Assembly: GCF_029227915.1 (NCBI RefSeq)
Contig: NC_079876.1
Coordinates: 38,981,828 to 39,045,827, forward strand
DNA length: 64,000 nucleotides
DNA from: Hydractinia symbiolongicarpus
Lineage: Eukaryota > Cnidaria > Hydrozoa > Anthoathecata > Hydractiniidae
Direction: 5' to 3'
In this document: positions 1-13,430 of the stretch, piece after piece
Layout of the letters: each line of letters opens with the position of its first letter
Position numbering within the stretch: the first letter of the stretch is position 1
Program-made: the position numbers and the translations under genes
The notes under the pieces: model-generated
What the model saw: only the letters and a program-made list of their open reading frames with translations
Told to the model about the DNA's origin: nothing
Database searches by the model: none

Positions 1-1300
1 CCGAGTACGGGATTTACGGGAAATTGCGGGTTTTCGTTTGCCGGCGATTAAACTTCTTTTATTCAGCGTCTCATCAAAAATGACAAATTTTTTGAAAACC
101 ACAAGTCTCATGGGCTTTAGTGGTGAAATAATAATTTAAAAAATCGTGTGGGAAATGAGTTTACTCCCTGGGTACTTTCTTTGTATACTTTTGACTATAC
201 GGGCCGAGTGCGGGATTTACGGGAAATCGGAGGTTTTCGTTTGCCGGCGATTAAACTTCTTTTATTCATCGTCTCATCAAAAATGAAAACATTTTTGAAA
301 ACTACACGTCTCATGCGTTTTAATGGTGAAAAAATAATTTAAAAAATCGTTCGGGAAATGAGTTTACACCCTGGGTACTGTCTTTGTATACTTTTGAGTA
401 TACGGGCCGAGTCCGGGATTTACGGGAAATCGCAGGTTTTTGTTTGCCGGCGATTAAACTTCTTTTATTCAGCGTCTTATCAAAAATGAAAACATTTTTG
501 AAAACTACATGTCTCATACGTTGTAGTGGTGAAAAAATAATTTAAAAATTCGTTCCGGAAATGAGTTTACTCACTGGGTACTTTTCTTGTATACTTTTAA
601 CTATACGGGCCGAGTCCGGGATTTACAGGAAATCGCGGGTTTTCGTTTGCCGGCGATTAAACTTCTTTTATTCAGCGTCTCATCAAAAATGAAAACATTT
701 TTAAGAACTACAAGTCTCATGGGCTTTAGTGGTGAAATAATAATTTAAAAAATCGTTTGGGAAATGAGTTTACTCCCTGGGTACTTTCTTTGTATACTTT
801 TGACTATACGAGCCGAGTCCAGGATTTACGGGAAATCGCAGATTTTCGTTTGTCGGCGATTAAACTTCTTTTATTCAGCGTCTCATCAAAAATGAAAGCA
901 TTTTTAAAAACTACAAACCTCATGCGTTTTAGTGGTGAAAAAAAATTTAAAAAATCGTTCAAGAAATGAGTTTACATCCTGGGTACTCTCTTTGTATACT
1001 TTTGAATATACGGGCGGAGTCCGGGATTTACGGGAAATCGCAGGTTTTCGTTTGCCGGCGATTAAACTTCTTTTATTCAGCGTCTCATCAAAAATGAAAA
1101 CATTTTTGAAAACTACAAGTCTCATGCGTTTTAGTGGTGAAAAAATAATTTAAAAATTCGTTAGGGAAATGAGTTTACTCCCTGGGTACTTTCTTTGTAT
1201 ACTTTTGACTATACGGGCCGAGTCCAGGATTTACGGGAAATCGCAGGTTTTCGTTTGCCGGCGATTAAACTTCTTTTATTCAGCGTCTCATCAAAAATGA
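1..1300 (+). repeat. Higher-order duplication, left copy (10-monomer offset)
   Basis: This stretch repeats at 2,030-3,330 with an offset of 2,029 bases (10 monomers). Shared diagnostic variants include TTTTTTGAAAACCACAAG (68, 2,109), GTGTGGGAAATGAG (146, 2,175), CATACGTTGTAGTGG (509, 2,538), AAGAACTACAAG and AAACCTCATGCG. The copies diverge near 1,300/3,330, where the left copy runs on into type C and B monomers. The start lies before the window. Edges are estimated by eye to about 50 bases. Confidence 0.8.
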
Positions 1301-1560
1301 AAACATTTTTAAAAACTACAAGTCTCATGCGTTTTAGTGATGAAAAAATAATTTAAAAAATCGTTCGGGAAATGAGTTTACTCCCTGGGTACTTTCTTTG
1401 TATACTTTTGACTATGCGGGTCGAGTCCGGCGTTTACGGGAAGTGGCGAATTTTCGTTTGCCGGCGATTAAACTTCTTTTATTTAGCATCTCACCAAAAA
1501 TGAAAACATTTTTGAAAACTACAAGTCTCAAGCGTTTTAGTCGTGAAAAGATAATTTAAA

Positions 1561-1966
1561 AAATCGTTTTGGAAATGAGTTTACTCACAGGGTACTTTCT
1601 TTGTATACATTGGACTATACGGGCTAAGCCCGGGATTTACGGGAAATCGCGTGTTTTGGTTTGCCGGCGATTAAACTTCTTTTATTCAGCGTCTCATCAA
1701 AAATGAAAACATTTCTGAAAACTACAAGTCTCAAGCGTTTTAGTGGTGAAAAGATAATTTAAAAAATCGTTTTGGAAATGAGTTTACTCACAGGGTACTT
1801 TCTTTGTATACATTGGACTATACGGGCTAAGCCCGGGATTTACGGGAAATCGCGTGTTTTCGTTTGCCGGCGATTAAACTTCTTTTATTCAGCGTCTCAT
1901 CAAAAATGAAAACATTTTTAAAAACTACAAGTCTCATGCGTTTTCGTGGTGAAAAAATAATTTAAA
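1561..1966 (+). repeat. Tandem doublet of type B monomers
   Basis: Two successive monomers carry the type B signature CTCACAGGGTACTTTC, TACATTGGACTATAC and AAGCCCGGGATT. They differ by only a few bases, for example TTTTGG versus TTTTCG just before TTTGCCGG, and the spacing is 203. The preceding monomer has the type C signature (ACTATGCGGG at 1,411). This looks like a recent single-monomer duplication; elsewhere B is usually single. Confidence 0.7.
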
Positions 1967-2029
1967 AAATCGTTCGGGAAATGAGTTTACTCACTGGGTA
2001 CTTTCCTTGTATACTTTTGACTATACGGG

Positions 2030-3330
2030 ACGAGACCGGGATTTACGGGAAATCGCGGGTTTTCGTTTGCCGGCGATTAAACTTCTTTTATTCAGCGTCT
2101 CATCAAAAATGAAAAATTTTTTGAAAACCACAAGTCTCATGGGCTTTAGTGGTGAAATAATAATTTAAAAAATCGTGTGGGAAATGAGTTTACTCCCTGG
2201 GTACTTTCTTTGTATACTTTTGACTATACGGGCCGAGTGCGGGATTTACGGGAAATCGGAGGTTTTCGTTTGCCGGCGATTAAACTTCTTTTATTCATCG
2301 TCTCATCAAAAATCAAAACATTTTTGAAAACTACACGTCTCATGCGTTTTAGTGGTGAAAAAATAATTTAAAAAATCGTTCGGGAAATGAGTTTACACCC
2401 TGGGTACTGTCTTTGTATACTTTTGACTATACGGGCCGAGTCCGGGATTTACGGAAAATCGCAGGTTTTTGTTTGCCGGCGATTAAACTTCTTTTATTCA
2501 GCGTCTCATCAAAAATGAAAACATTTTTGAAAACTACATGTCTCATACGTTGTAGTGGTGAAAAAATAATTTAAAAATTCGTTCCGGAAATGAGTTTACT
2601 CACTGGGTACTTTTCTTGTATACTTTTAACTATACGGGCCGAGTCCGGGATTACAGGAAATCGCGGGTTTTCGTTTGCCGGCGATTAAACTTCTTTTTTT
2701 CAGCGTCTCATCAAAAATGAAAACATTTTTAAGAACTACAAGTCTCATGGGCTTTAGTGGTGAAATAATAATTTAAAAAATCGTTTGGGAAATGAGTTTA
2801 CTCCCTGGGTACTTTCTTTGTATACTTTTGACTATACGGGCCGAGTCCAGGATTTACGGGAAATCGCAGATTTTCGTTTGTCGGCGATTAAACTTCTTTT
2901 ATTCAGCGTCTCATCAAAAATGAAAGCATTCTTAAAAACTACAAACCTCATGCGTTTTAGTGGTGAAAAAAAATTTAAAAAATCGTTCAAGAAATGAGTT
3001 TACACCCTGGGTACTCTCTTTGTATACTTTTGACTATACGGGCGGAGTCCGGGATTTACGGGAAATCGCAGGTTTTCGTTTGCCGGCGATTAAACTTCTT
3101 TTATTCAGCGTCTCATCAAAAATGAAAACATTTTTGAAAACTACAAGTCTCATGCGTTTTAGTGGTGAAAAAATAATTTAAAAATTCGTTAGGGAAATAA
3201 GTTTACTCCCTGGGTACTTTCTTTGTATACTTTTGACTATACGGGCCGAGTCCAGGATTTACGGGAAATCGCAGGTTTTCGTTTGCCGGCGATTAAACTT
3301 CTTTTATTCAGCGTCTCATCAAAAATGAAA
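2030..3330 (+). repeat. Higher-order duplication, right copy (10-monomer offset)
   Basis: This is the partner of 1-1,300, with the same ordered set of variant monomers. Private changes include ATCAAAACATT for ATGAAAACATT near 2,312, a one-base loss giving GGGATTACAGG near 2,648, and GAAATAAG for GAAATGAG near 3,195, so it is an older or independently mutated copy. A third, more diverged relative of the same monomer order occurs at 30.4-31.5 kb. Confidence 0.8.
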
Positions 3331-4100
3331 ACATTTTTGAAAACTACAAGTCTCATGCGTTTTAGTGGTGAAAAAATAATTTAAAAATTCGTTTGGGAAA
3401 TGAGTTTACTCCCTGGGTACTTTCTTTGTATACTTTTGACTATACGGGCCGAGTCCAGGATTTACGGGAAATCGCAGGTTTTCGTTTGCCGGCGATTTAA
3501 CTTCTTTTATTCAGCGTCTCATCAAAAATGAAAACATTTTTAAAAACTACAAGTCTCATGCGTTTTAGTGGTGAAAAAAAAATTTAAAAAATCGTTCGGG
3601 AAATGAGTTTACACCCTGGGTACTCCCTTTGTATACTTTTGACTATACGGGCCGAGTCCGGGATTTACGGGAAATCGCAGGTTTTCGTTTGCCGGCGATT
3701 AAACTTCTTTTATTCAGCGTCTCATCAAAAATAAAAACTTTTTTGAAAACTACAAGTCTCATGCGTTTTAGTGGTGAAAAAATAATTTAAAAATTCGTTA
3801 GGGAAAGGAGTTTACTCCCTGGGTACTTTCTTTGTATACTTTTGACTATACGGGCCGAGTCCGGGATTTACGGGAAATCGCGGGTTTTCGTTTTGCCGGC
3901 GATTAGACTTCTTTTATTCAGCGTCTCATCAAAAATGAAAACATTTTTACAAACTACAAGTCTCATGGGCTTTAGTGGTGAAATAATAATTTAAAAAATC
4001 GTTCGGGAAATGAGTTTACACCCTGGGTACTTTCTTTGTATACTTTTGACTATACGGGCCGAGTGCGGGATTTACGGGAAATCGCAGGTTTTCATTTGCC
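3230..4100 (+). repeat. Four-monomer cassette, earliest copy
   Basis: The cassette is marked by GCGATTTAACTTC (one-base change of GCGATTAAACTTC, 3,492), GGGTACTCCCTTTG, GGAAAGGAGTTTAC (3,802) and CATTTTTACAAACTAC. The same ordered set returns near 10.4-11.1, 11.2-11.85 and in part 14.4-14.7 kb, at whole-monomer offsets (3,495 to 10,590 is about 35 monomers). Confidence 0.65.
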
Positions 4101-4639
4101 GGCGATTAAACTTCTTTTATTCAGCGTCTCATAAAAAATGAAAACATTTTTGAAAACTACAAGTCTCATGTGTTTTAGTGGTGAAAAAATAATTTAAAAA
4201 TTCGTTAGGGAAATGAGTTTACTCACTGGGTACTTTCCTTGTATACTTTTGACTATACGAGCCGAGCTCGGGATTTACGGGAAATCGGGGATTTTCGTTT
4301 GCCGGCGATTAAACTTCTTTTACTCAGCGTCTCATCAAAAATGAAAACATTTTTAAAAACTACAAGTTTCATGCGTGGTAGTGGTGAAAAAATAATTTAA
4401 AAAATCGTTCGAGAAATGAGTTTACACCGTGGGTTCTATCTTTGTATACTTTTGACTATACGGGCCGAGTCCGGGATTTACGGGAATTCCAAGGTTTTCG
4501 TTTGCGGCGATTAAACTTCTTTTATTCAGCGTCTCATCAAAAATGAAAACATCTTTGAAAACTACAAGTCTCATCCGTTTTAGTGGTTAAAAAATAATTT
4601 AAAAAATCGTTCGGGAAATGAGTTTACACCCTGGGTACT

Positions 4640-6663
4640 TTCTTTGTATACTTTTGACTATACGGGCCGAGTCCGGGATTTACGGGAAATCGCAGGTTTT
4701 CGTTTGCCGGCGATTAAACTTCTTTTATTCAGCGTCTCATCAAAAATGAAAACATTTTTGAAAACTACAAGTCTCATGCGTTTTAGTGGTGAAAAAATAA
4801 TTTAAAAATTCGTTAGGGAAATGAGTTTACTCACTGGGTACTTTCCTTGTATACTTTTGACTATACGGGCCGAGATCGCGATTTACGGGAAATCGCGGAT
4901 TTTCGTTTGCCGGCGATTAAACTTCTTTTATTCAGCGTCTCATCAAAAATTAAAACATTTTTAAAAACTACAAGTCTCGTGCGTTGTAGTGGTGAAAAAA
5001 TAATTTTAAAAATCGTTCGAGAAATGAGTTTACACCCTGGGTTCTATCTTTGTATACTTTTGACTATACGGGCCGAGTCCGGGATTTACGGGAAATCGCA
5101 GGCTTTCGTTTGCGGCGATTAAACTTCTTTTATTCAGCGTCTCATCAAAAATGAAAACATCTTTGAAAACTACAAGTCTCATCGGTTTTAGTGGTGAAAA
5201 AATAATTTAAAAAATCGTTCGGGAAATCTGTTACTCCCTGGGTACTTTCTTTGTATACTTTTGACTATACGGGCCGATTCCGGGATTTACGGGAAGTCGC
5301 GGGTTTTTGTTTGCCGGCGATTAAACTTGTTTTATTCAGCGTCTCATCAAAAATGAAAATATTTTTAAATACTACAAGTCTCATGGGCTTTAGTGGTGAA
5401 ATAACAATTTAAAAAATCGTTCGGGAAATGAGTTTACACCCTGGGTACTTTCTTTGTATACTTTTCACTCTGCGGGCCGAGTCCAGGATTTACGGGAAAT
5501 CGCAGGTTTTCGTTTGCCGGCGATTAAACTTCTTTTATTCAGCGTCTCATCAAAAATGAAAACATTTTTAAAAACTACAAGTCTCATGCGTTTTAGTGGT
5601 GAAAAAATAATTTAAAAAATCGTTCGGGAAATGAGTTTACTCCCTGGGTACTTTCTTTGTATACTTTTGACTATACGGGCCGAGTCCGGGATTTACGGGA
5701 AATCGCAGGTTTTCGTTTGCCGGCGATTAAACTTCTTTTATTCAGCGTCTCATCAAAAATGAAAACATTTTTGAAAACTACAAGTCTCATGCGTTTTAGT
5801 GGTGAAAAAATAATTTAAAAATTCGTTAGGGAAATGAGTTTACTCACTGGGTACTTTCCTTGTATACTTTTGACTATACGGGCCGAGATCGCGATTTACG
5901 GGAAATCGCGGATTTTCGTTTGCCGGCGATTAAACTTCTTTTATTCAGCGTCTCATCAAAAATGAAAACATTTTTAAAAACTACAAGTCTCATGCGTTGT
6001 AGTGGTGAAAAAATAATTTTAAAAATCGTTCGAGAAATGAGTTTACACCCTGGGTTCTATCTTTGTATACTTTTGACTATACGGGCCGAGTCCGGGATTT
6101 ACGGGAAATCGCAGGCTTTCGTTTGCGGCGATTAAACTTCTTTTATTCAGCGTCTCATCAAAAATGAAAACATCTTTGAAAACTACAAGTCTCATCGGTT
6201 TTAGTGGTGAAAAAATAATTTAAAAAATCGTTCGGGAAATCTGTTACTCCCTGGGTACTTTCTTTGTATACTTTTGACTATACGGGCCGATTCCGGGATT
6301 TACGGGAAGTCGCGGGTTTTTGTTTGCCGGCGATTAAACTTGTTTTATTCAGCGTCTCATCAAAAATGAAAATATTTTTAAATACTACAAGTCTCATGGG
6401 CTTTAGTGGTGAAATAACAATTTAAAAAATCGTTCGGGAAATGAGTTTACACCCTGGGTACTTTCTTTGTATACTTTTCACTCTGCGGGCCGAGTCCAGG
6501 ATTTACGGGAAATCGCAGGTTTTCGTTTGCCGGCGATTAAACTTCTTTTATTCAGCGTCTCATCAAAAATAAAAACATTTTTAAAAACTACAAGTCTCAT
6601 GCGTTTTAGTGGTGAAAAAATAATTTAAAAAATCGTTCGGGAAATGAGTTTACTCCCTGGGTA
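4640..6663 (+). repeat. Five-monomer unit tandemly duplicated (1,013 bp x2)
   Basis: Copies at about 4,640-5,650 and 5,650-6,663 share rare changes exactly 1,013 bases apart. The deletion-type anchor AAATCTGTTACTCC lies at 5,224 and 6,237, and CACTCTGCGGG at 5,466 and 6,479. The subtype reading GAGATCGCGATTTACGG with GCGGATTTTCG is also present in both. Within each unit one monomer lost a C (TTTGCGGCG for TTTGCCGGCG). The first copy has ATTAAAACATT and CTCGTGCGTTG as private mutations. Confidence 0.85.
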
Positions 6664-9600
6664 CTTTCTTTGTATACTTTTGACTATGCGGGCCGTGTCC
6701 GGGGTTTACGGGAAATGGCGGGTTTTCGTTTGCCGGCGATTAAACTTCTTTTATTTAGCGTCTCACCAAAAATGAAAACAATTTTGAAAACTACAAGTCT
6801 CAAGCGTTTTAGTGGTGAAAAGATAATTTAAAAAATCGTTTTGGAAATGAGTTTACTCACAGGGTACTTTCTTTGTATACATTGGACTATACGGGCCAAG
6901 CCCGGGGTTTACGGGAAATCGCGTGTTTTCGTTTGCCGGCGATTAAACCACTTTCATTAAGCGTCTCATCAAAAATGAAAACATTTTTGAAAACTACATG
7001 TCTCATACGTTGTAGTGGTGAAAAAATAATTTAAAAATTCGTTCCGGAAATGAGTTTACTCACTGGGTACTTTTCTTGTATACTTTTGACTATACGGGCC
7101 GAGTCCGGGATTTACGGGAAATCGAAGGTTTTCGTTTGCGGCGATTAAACTTCTTTTATTCAGCGTCTCATCAAAAATGAAAACATCTTTGAAAACTACA
7201 AGTCTCATCCGTTTTAGTGGTGAAAAAATAATTTAAAAAATCGTTCGGGAAATGAGTTTACACCCTGGGTACTTTCTTTGTATACTTTTGACTATACGGG
7301 CCGAGTCCGGGATTTACGGGAAATCGCAGGTTTTCGTTTGCCGGCGATTAAACTTCTTTTATTCAGCGTCTCATCAAAAATGAAAACATTTTTGAAAACT
7401 ACAAGTCTAATGCGTTTTAGTGGTGAAAAAATAATTTAAAAATTCGTTAGGGAAATGAGTTTACTCACTGGGTACTTTCCTTGTATACTTTTGACTATAC
7501 GGGCCGAGATCGGGATTTACGGGAAATCGCGGATTTTCGTTTGCCGGCGATTAAACTTCTTTTATTCAGCGTCTCATCAAAAATGAAAACATTTTTAAAA
7601 ACTACAAGTCTCATGCGTTGTAGTGGTGAAAAAATAATTTTAAAAATCGTTCGAGAAATGAGTTTACACCCTGGGTTCTATCTTTGTATACTTTTGACTA
7701 TACGGGCCAAGTCCGGGATTTACGGGAAATCGCAGGCTTTCGTTTGCGGCGATTAAACTTCTTTTATTCAGCGTCTCATCAAAAATGAAAACATCTTTGA
7801 AAACTACAAGTCTCATCGGTTTTAGTGGTGAAAAAATAATTTAAAAAATCGTTCGGGAAATGAGTTTACTCCCTGGGTTCTATCTTTGTATACTTTTGAC
7901 TATACGGGCCGAGTCCGGGATTTACGGGAAATCGCAGGCTTTCGTTTGCGGCGATTAAACTTCTTTTATTCAGCGTCTCATCAAAAATGAAAACATCTTT
8001 GAAAACTACAAGTCTCATCGGTTTTAGTGGTGAAAAAATAATTTAAAAAATCGTTCGGGAAATCTGTTACTCCCTGGGTACTTTCTTTGTATACTTTTGA
8101 CTATACGGGCCGATTCCGGGATTTACGGGAAGTCGCGGGTTTTTGTTTGCCGGCGATTAAACTTGTTTTATTCAGCGTCTCATCAAAAATGAAAATATTT
8201 TTAAATACTACAAGTCTCATGGGCTTTAGTGGTGAAATAACAATTTAAAAAATCGTTCGGGAAATGAGTTTACACCCTGGGTACTTTCTTTGTATACTTT
8301 TCACTCTGCGGGCCGAGTCCAGGATTTACGGGAAATCGCAGGTTTTCGTTTGCCGGCGATTAAACTTCTTTTATTCAGCGTCTCATCAAAAATAAAAACA
8401 TTTTTAAAAACTACAAGTCTCATGCGTTTTAGTGGTGAAAAAATAATTTAAAAAATCGTTCGGGAAATGAGTTTACTCCCTGGGTACTTTCTTTGTATAC
8501 TTTTGACTATGCGGGCCGTGTCCGGGGTTTACGGGAAATGGCGGGTTTTCGTTTGCCGGCGATTAAACTTCTTTTATTTAGCGTCTCACCAAAAATGAAA
8601 ACAATTTTGAAAACTACAAGTCTCAAGCGTTTTAGTGGTGAAAAGATAATTTAAAAAATCGTTTTGGAAATGAGTTTACTCACAGGGTACTTTCTTTGTA
8701 TACATTGGACTATACGGGCCAAGCCCGGGGTTTACGGGAAATCGCGTGTTTTCGTTTGCCGGCGATTAAACCACTTTCATTAAGCGTCTCATCAAAAATG
8801 AAAACATTTTTGAAAACTACATGTCTCATACGTTGTAGTGGTGAAAAAATAATTTAAAAATTCGTTCCGGAAATGAGTTTACTCACTGGGTACTTTTCTT
8901 GTATACTTTTGACTATACGGGCCGAGTCCGGGATTTACGGGAAATCGAAGGTTTTCGTTTGCGGCGATTAAACTTCTTTTATTCAGCGTCTCATCAAAAA
9001 TGAAAACATCTTTGAAAACTACAAGTCTCATCCGTTTTAGTGGTGAAAAAATAATTTAAAAAATCGTTCGGGAAATGAGTTTACACCCTGGGTACTTTCT
9101 TTGTATACTTTTGACTATACGGGCCGAGTCCGGGATTTACGGGAAATCGCAGGTTTTCGTTTGCCGGCGATTAAACTTCTTTTATTCAGCGTCTCATCAA
9201 AAATGAAAACATTTTTGAAAACTACAAGTCTAATGCGTTTTAGTGGTGAAAAAATAATTTAAAAATTCGTTAGGGAAATGAGTTTACTCACTGGGTACTT
9301 TCCTTGTATACTTTTGACTATACGGGCCGAGATCGGGATTTACGGGAAATCGCGGATTTTCGTTTGCCGGCGATTAAACTTCTTTTATTCAGCGTCTCAT
9401 CAAAAATGAAAACATTTTTAAAAACTACAAGTCTCATGCGTTGTAGTGGTGAAAAAATAATTTTAAAAATCGTTCGAGAAATGAGTTTACACCCTGGGTT
9501 CTATCTTTGTATACTTTTGACTATACGGGCCAAGTCCGGGATTTACGGGAAATCGCAGGCTTTCGTTTGCGGCGATTAAACTTCTTTTATTCAGCGTCTC

Positions 9601-9685
9601 ATCAAAAATGAAAACATCTTTGAAAACTACAAGTCTCATCGGTTTTAGTGGTGAAAAAATAATTTAAAAAATCGTTCGGGAAATG
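6040..9685 (+). repeat. Nine-monomer unit tandemly duplicated (1,823 bp x2)
   Basis: Copies at about 6,040-7,862 and 7,863-9,685 match over their whole length with an offset of 1,823. Markers are AAATCTGTTACTCC (6,237 and 8,060), the C monomer with GCGGGCCGTGTCCGGGG, the B monomer, CATACGTTGTAG, and the GAGATCGGGATTTACGG monomer. The two units abut, so this is a true tandem duplication. Its left end lies inside the previous 1,013-bp duplication, so it happened after that one. Confidence 0.87.
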
Positions 9686-10084
9686 AGTTTACTCCCTGGG
9701 TACTTTCTTTGTATACTTTTGACTATACGGGCCGATTCCGGGATTTACGGGAAGTCGCGGGTTTTTGTTTGCCGGCGATTAAACTTCTTTTATTCAGCGT
9801 CTCATCAAAAATGAAAATATTTTTAAATACTACAAGTCTCATGGGCTTTAGTGGTGAAATAACAATTTAAAAAATCGTTCGGGAAATGAGTTTACACCCT
9901 GGGTACTTTCTTTGTATACTTTTCACTATACGGGCCGAGTCCGGGATTTACGGGAAATCGCAGGTTTTCGTTTGCTGGCGATTAAACTTCTTTTATTCAG
10001 CGTCTCATCAAAAATGAAAACATTTTTAAAAACTACAAGTCTCATGCGTTTTAGTGGTGAAAAAGTAATTTAAAAAATCGTTCG

Positions 10085-10287
10085 GGAAATGAGTTTACTC
10101 CCTGGGTACTTTCTTTGTATACTTTTGACTATGCGGGCCGAGTCCGGGGTTTACGGGAAATGGCGGGTTTTCGTTTGCCGGCGATTAAACTTCTTTTATT
10201 CAACGTCTCATCAAAAATAAAAACATTTTTGAAAACTACAAGTCTCATGCGTTTTAGTGGTGAAAAAATAATTTAAAAATTCGTTAG
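10085..10287 (+). repeat. Type C monomer not followed by type B
   Basis: The left half has the type C signature ACTATGCGGGCCGAG, GGGGTTTACGG and AAATGGCGGG. The right half instead reads TTCAACGTCTCATC and AAATAAAAAC like ordinary monomers, and the next monomer is not B. It looks like a recombinant between C and a common monomer, and is the only + strand exception I found to the C-then-B order. Confidence 0.6.
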
Positions 10288-10399
10288 GGAAATGAGTTTA
10301 CTCCCTGGGTACTTTCTTTGTATACTTTTGACTATACGGGCCGAGTCCAGGATTTACGGGAAATCGCAGGTTTTCGTTTGCCGGCGATTAAACTTCTTT

Positions 10400-11845
10400 T
10401 ATTCAGCGTCTCATCAAAAATGAAAACATTTTTGAAAACTACATGTCTCATGCGTTTTAGTGGTGAAAAAATAATTTAAAAATTCGTTTGGGAAATGAGT
10501 TTACTCCCTGGGTACTTTCTTTGTATACTTTTGACTATACGGGCCGAGTCCAGGATTTACGGGAAATCGCAGGTTTTCGTTTGCCGGCGATTTAACTTCT
10601 TTTATTCAGCGTCTCAACAAAAATGAAAACATTTTTAAAAACTACAAGTCTCATGCGTTTTAGTGGTGAAAAAAAAATTTAAAAAATCGTTCGGGAAATG
10701 AGTTTACACCCTGGGTACTCCCTTTGTATACTTTTGACTATACGGGCCGAGTCCGGGATTTACGGGAAATCGCAGGTTTTCGTTTGCCGGCGATTAAACT
10801 TCTTTTATTCAGCGTCTCATCAAAAATAAAAACATTTTTGAAAACTACAAGTCTCATGCGTTTTAGTGGTGAAAAAATAATTTAAAAATTCGTTAGGGAA
10901 AGGAGTTTACTTCCTGGGTACTTTCTTTGTATACTTTTGACTATACGGGCCGAGTCCGGGATTTACGGGAAATCGCGGGTTTTCGTTTGCCGGCGATTAA
11001 ACTTCTTTTATTCAGCGTCTCATCAAAAATGAAAACATTTTTACAAACTACAAGTCTCATGGGCTTTAGTGGTGAAATAATAATTTAAAAAATCGTTCGG
11101 GAAATGAGTTTACACCCTGGGTACTTTCCTTGTATACTTTTGACTATACGGGTCGAGTCCGGGATTTACGGGAAATCGCAGGTTTTCGTTTGCCGGCGAT
11201 TAAACTTCTTTTATTCAGCGTCTCATCAAAAATGAAAACATTTTTGAAAACTACAAGTCTCATGCGTTTTAGTGGTGAAAAAATAATTTAAAAATTCGTT
11301 TGGGAAATGAGTTTACTCCCTGGGTACTTTCTTTGTATACTTTTGACTATACGGGCCGAGTCCAGGATTTACGGGAAATCGCAGGTTTTCGTTTGCCGGC
11401 GATTTAACTTCTTTTATTCAGCGTCTCATCAAAAATGAAAACATTTTTAAAAACTACAAGTCTCATGCGTTTTAGTGGTGAAAAAAAAATTTAAAAAATC
11501 GTTCGGGAAATGAGTTTACACCCTGGGTACTCCCTTTGTATACTTTTGACTATACGGGCCGAGTCCGGGATTTACGGGAAATCGCAGGTTTTCGTTTGCC
11601 GGCGATTAAACTTCTTTTATTCAGCGTCTCATCAAAAATAAAAACATTTTTGAAAACTACAAGTCTCATGCGTTTTAGTGGTGAAAAAATAATTTAAAAA
11701 TTCGTTAGGGAAAGGAGTTTACTCCCTGGGTACTTTCTTTGTATACTTTTGACTATACGGGCCGAGTCCGGGATTTACGGGAAATCGCGGGTTTTCGTTT
11801 GCCGGCGATTAAACTTCTTTTATTCAGCGTCTCATCAAAAATGAA
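10400..11845 (+). repeat. Four-monomer unit tandemly duplicated (811-bp offset)
   Basis: Markers repeat 811 bases apart: GATTTAACTTC (10,590 and 11,401), GGGTACTCCCTTTG and GGAAAGGAGTTTAC (10,896 and 11,707). The copies part at about 11,035/11,845, where the first reads CATTTTTACAAAC and the second CATTTTTGAAAAC. The unit corresponds to the cassette at 3.2-4.1 kb. Confidence 0.75.
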
Positions 11846-12699
11846 AACATTTTTGAAAACTACAAGTCTCATGCGTTTTAGTGGTGAAAAAATAATTTAA
11901 AAATTCGTTAGGGAAATGAGTTTACTCACTGGGTACTTTCCTTGTATACTTTTGACTATACGGGCCGAGATCGGGATTTACGGGAAATCGTGGATTTTCG
12001 TTTGCCGGCGATTAAACTTCTTTTATTCAGCGTCTCATCAAAAATGAAAACATTTTTAAAAACTACAAGTCTCATGCGTTGTAGTGGTGAAAAAATAATT
12101 TTAAAAATCGTTCGAGAAATGAGTTTACACCCTGGGTTCTATCTTTGTATACTTTTGACTATACGGGCCGATTCCGGGATTTACGGGAAGTCGCGGGTTT
12201 TTGTTTGCCGGCGATTAAACTTCTTTTATTCAGCGTCTCATCAAAAATGAAAATATTTTTAAATACTACAAGTCTCATGGGCTTTAGTGGTGAAATAACA
12301 ATTTAAAAAATCGTTCGGGAAATGAGTTTACACCCTGGGTACTTTCTTTGTATACTTTTCACTATACGGGCCGAGTCCGGGATTTACGGGAAATCGCAGG
12401 TTTTCGTTTGCCGGCGATTAAACTTCTTTTATTCAGCGTCTCATCAAAAATGAAAACATTTTTGAAAACTACACGTCTCATGCGTTTTAGTGGTGAAAAA
12501 ATAATTTAAAAAATCGCTCGGGAAATGAGTTTACACCCTGGGTACTTTCTTTGTATACTTTTGACTATACGGGCCGAGTCCGGGATTTACGGGAAATCGC
12601 GGGTTTTCGTTTGCCGGCGATTAAACTTCTTTTATTCAGCGTCTCATCAAAAATGAAAACAATTTTACAAACTACAAGTCTCATGGGCTTTAGTGGTGA

Positions 12700-13430
12700 A
12701 ATAATAATTTAAAAAATCGTTCGGGAAATGAGTTTACACCCTGGGTACTTTCTTTGTATACTTTTGACTATACGGGCCGAGTCCGGGATTTACGGGAAAT
12801 GGCAGGTTTTCGTTTGCCGGCGATTAAACTTCTTTTATTCAGCGTCTCATCAAAAATGAAAACATTTTTGAAAACTACAAGTCTCATGTGTTTTAGTGGT
12901 GAAAAAATAATTTAAAAATTCGTTAGGGAAATGAGTTTACTCACTGGGTACTTTCCTTGTATACTTTTGACTATACGGGCCGAGATCGGGATTTACGGGA
13001 AATTGCGGATTTTTGTTTGCCGGCGATTAAACTTCTTTTATTCAGCGTCTCATCAAAAATGAAAACATTTTTAAAAACTACAAGTTTCATGCGTTGTAGT
13101 GGTGAAACAATAATTTAAAAAATCGTTCGAGAAATGAGTTTACACCCTGGGTTCTATCTTTGTATACTTTTGACTATACGGGCCGAGTCCGGGATTTACG
13201 GGAAATCGCAGGTTTTCGTTTGCGGCGATTAAACTTCTTTTATTCAGCGTCTCATCAAAAATGAAAACATCTTTGAAAACTACAAGTCTCATCCGTTTTA
13301 GTGGTGAAAAAATAATTTAAAAAATCGTTCGGGAAATGAGTTTACTCCCTGGGTACTTTCTTTGTATACTTTTGACTATACGGGCCGATTCCGGGATTTA
13401 CGGGAAGTCACGGGTTTTTGTTTGCCGGCG
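12700..13430 (+). repeat. Variant monomer run repeated at 14.73-15.46 kb
   Basis: A series of variants (CATGTGTTTTAG, GAGATCGGGATT with GATTTTTGTTTGCC, CAAGTTTCATGCGTTG, TTTGCGGCG, CATCCGTTTTAG, GGCCGATTCCGGG) recurs 2,028 bases later (CAAGTTTCAT at 13,081 and 15,109), a 10-monomer offset. Parts return again at 20.8-21.3 kb through the larger duplication described separately. Confidence 0.65.

Noticed and set aside
4847-5122. The longer 91-codon frames (also at 5,860, 7,481, 9,304, 13,565 and 26,347) as a small protein family
   Set aside because: They arise only because one substitution removes the TAA in the A-rich end and the frame runs into the next monomer. They recur because the monomers were duplicated together, not because the frame is selected.
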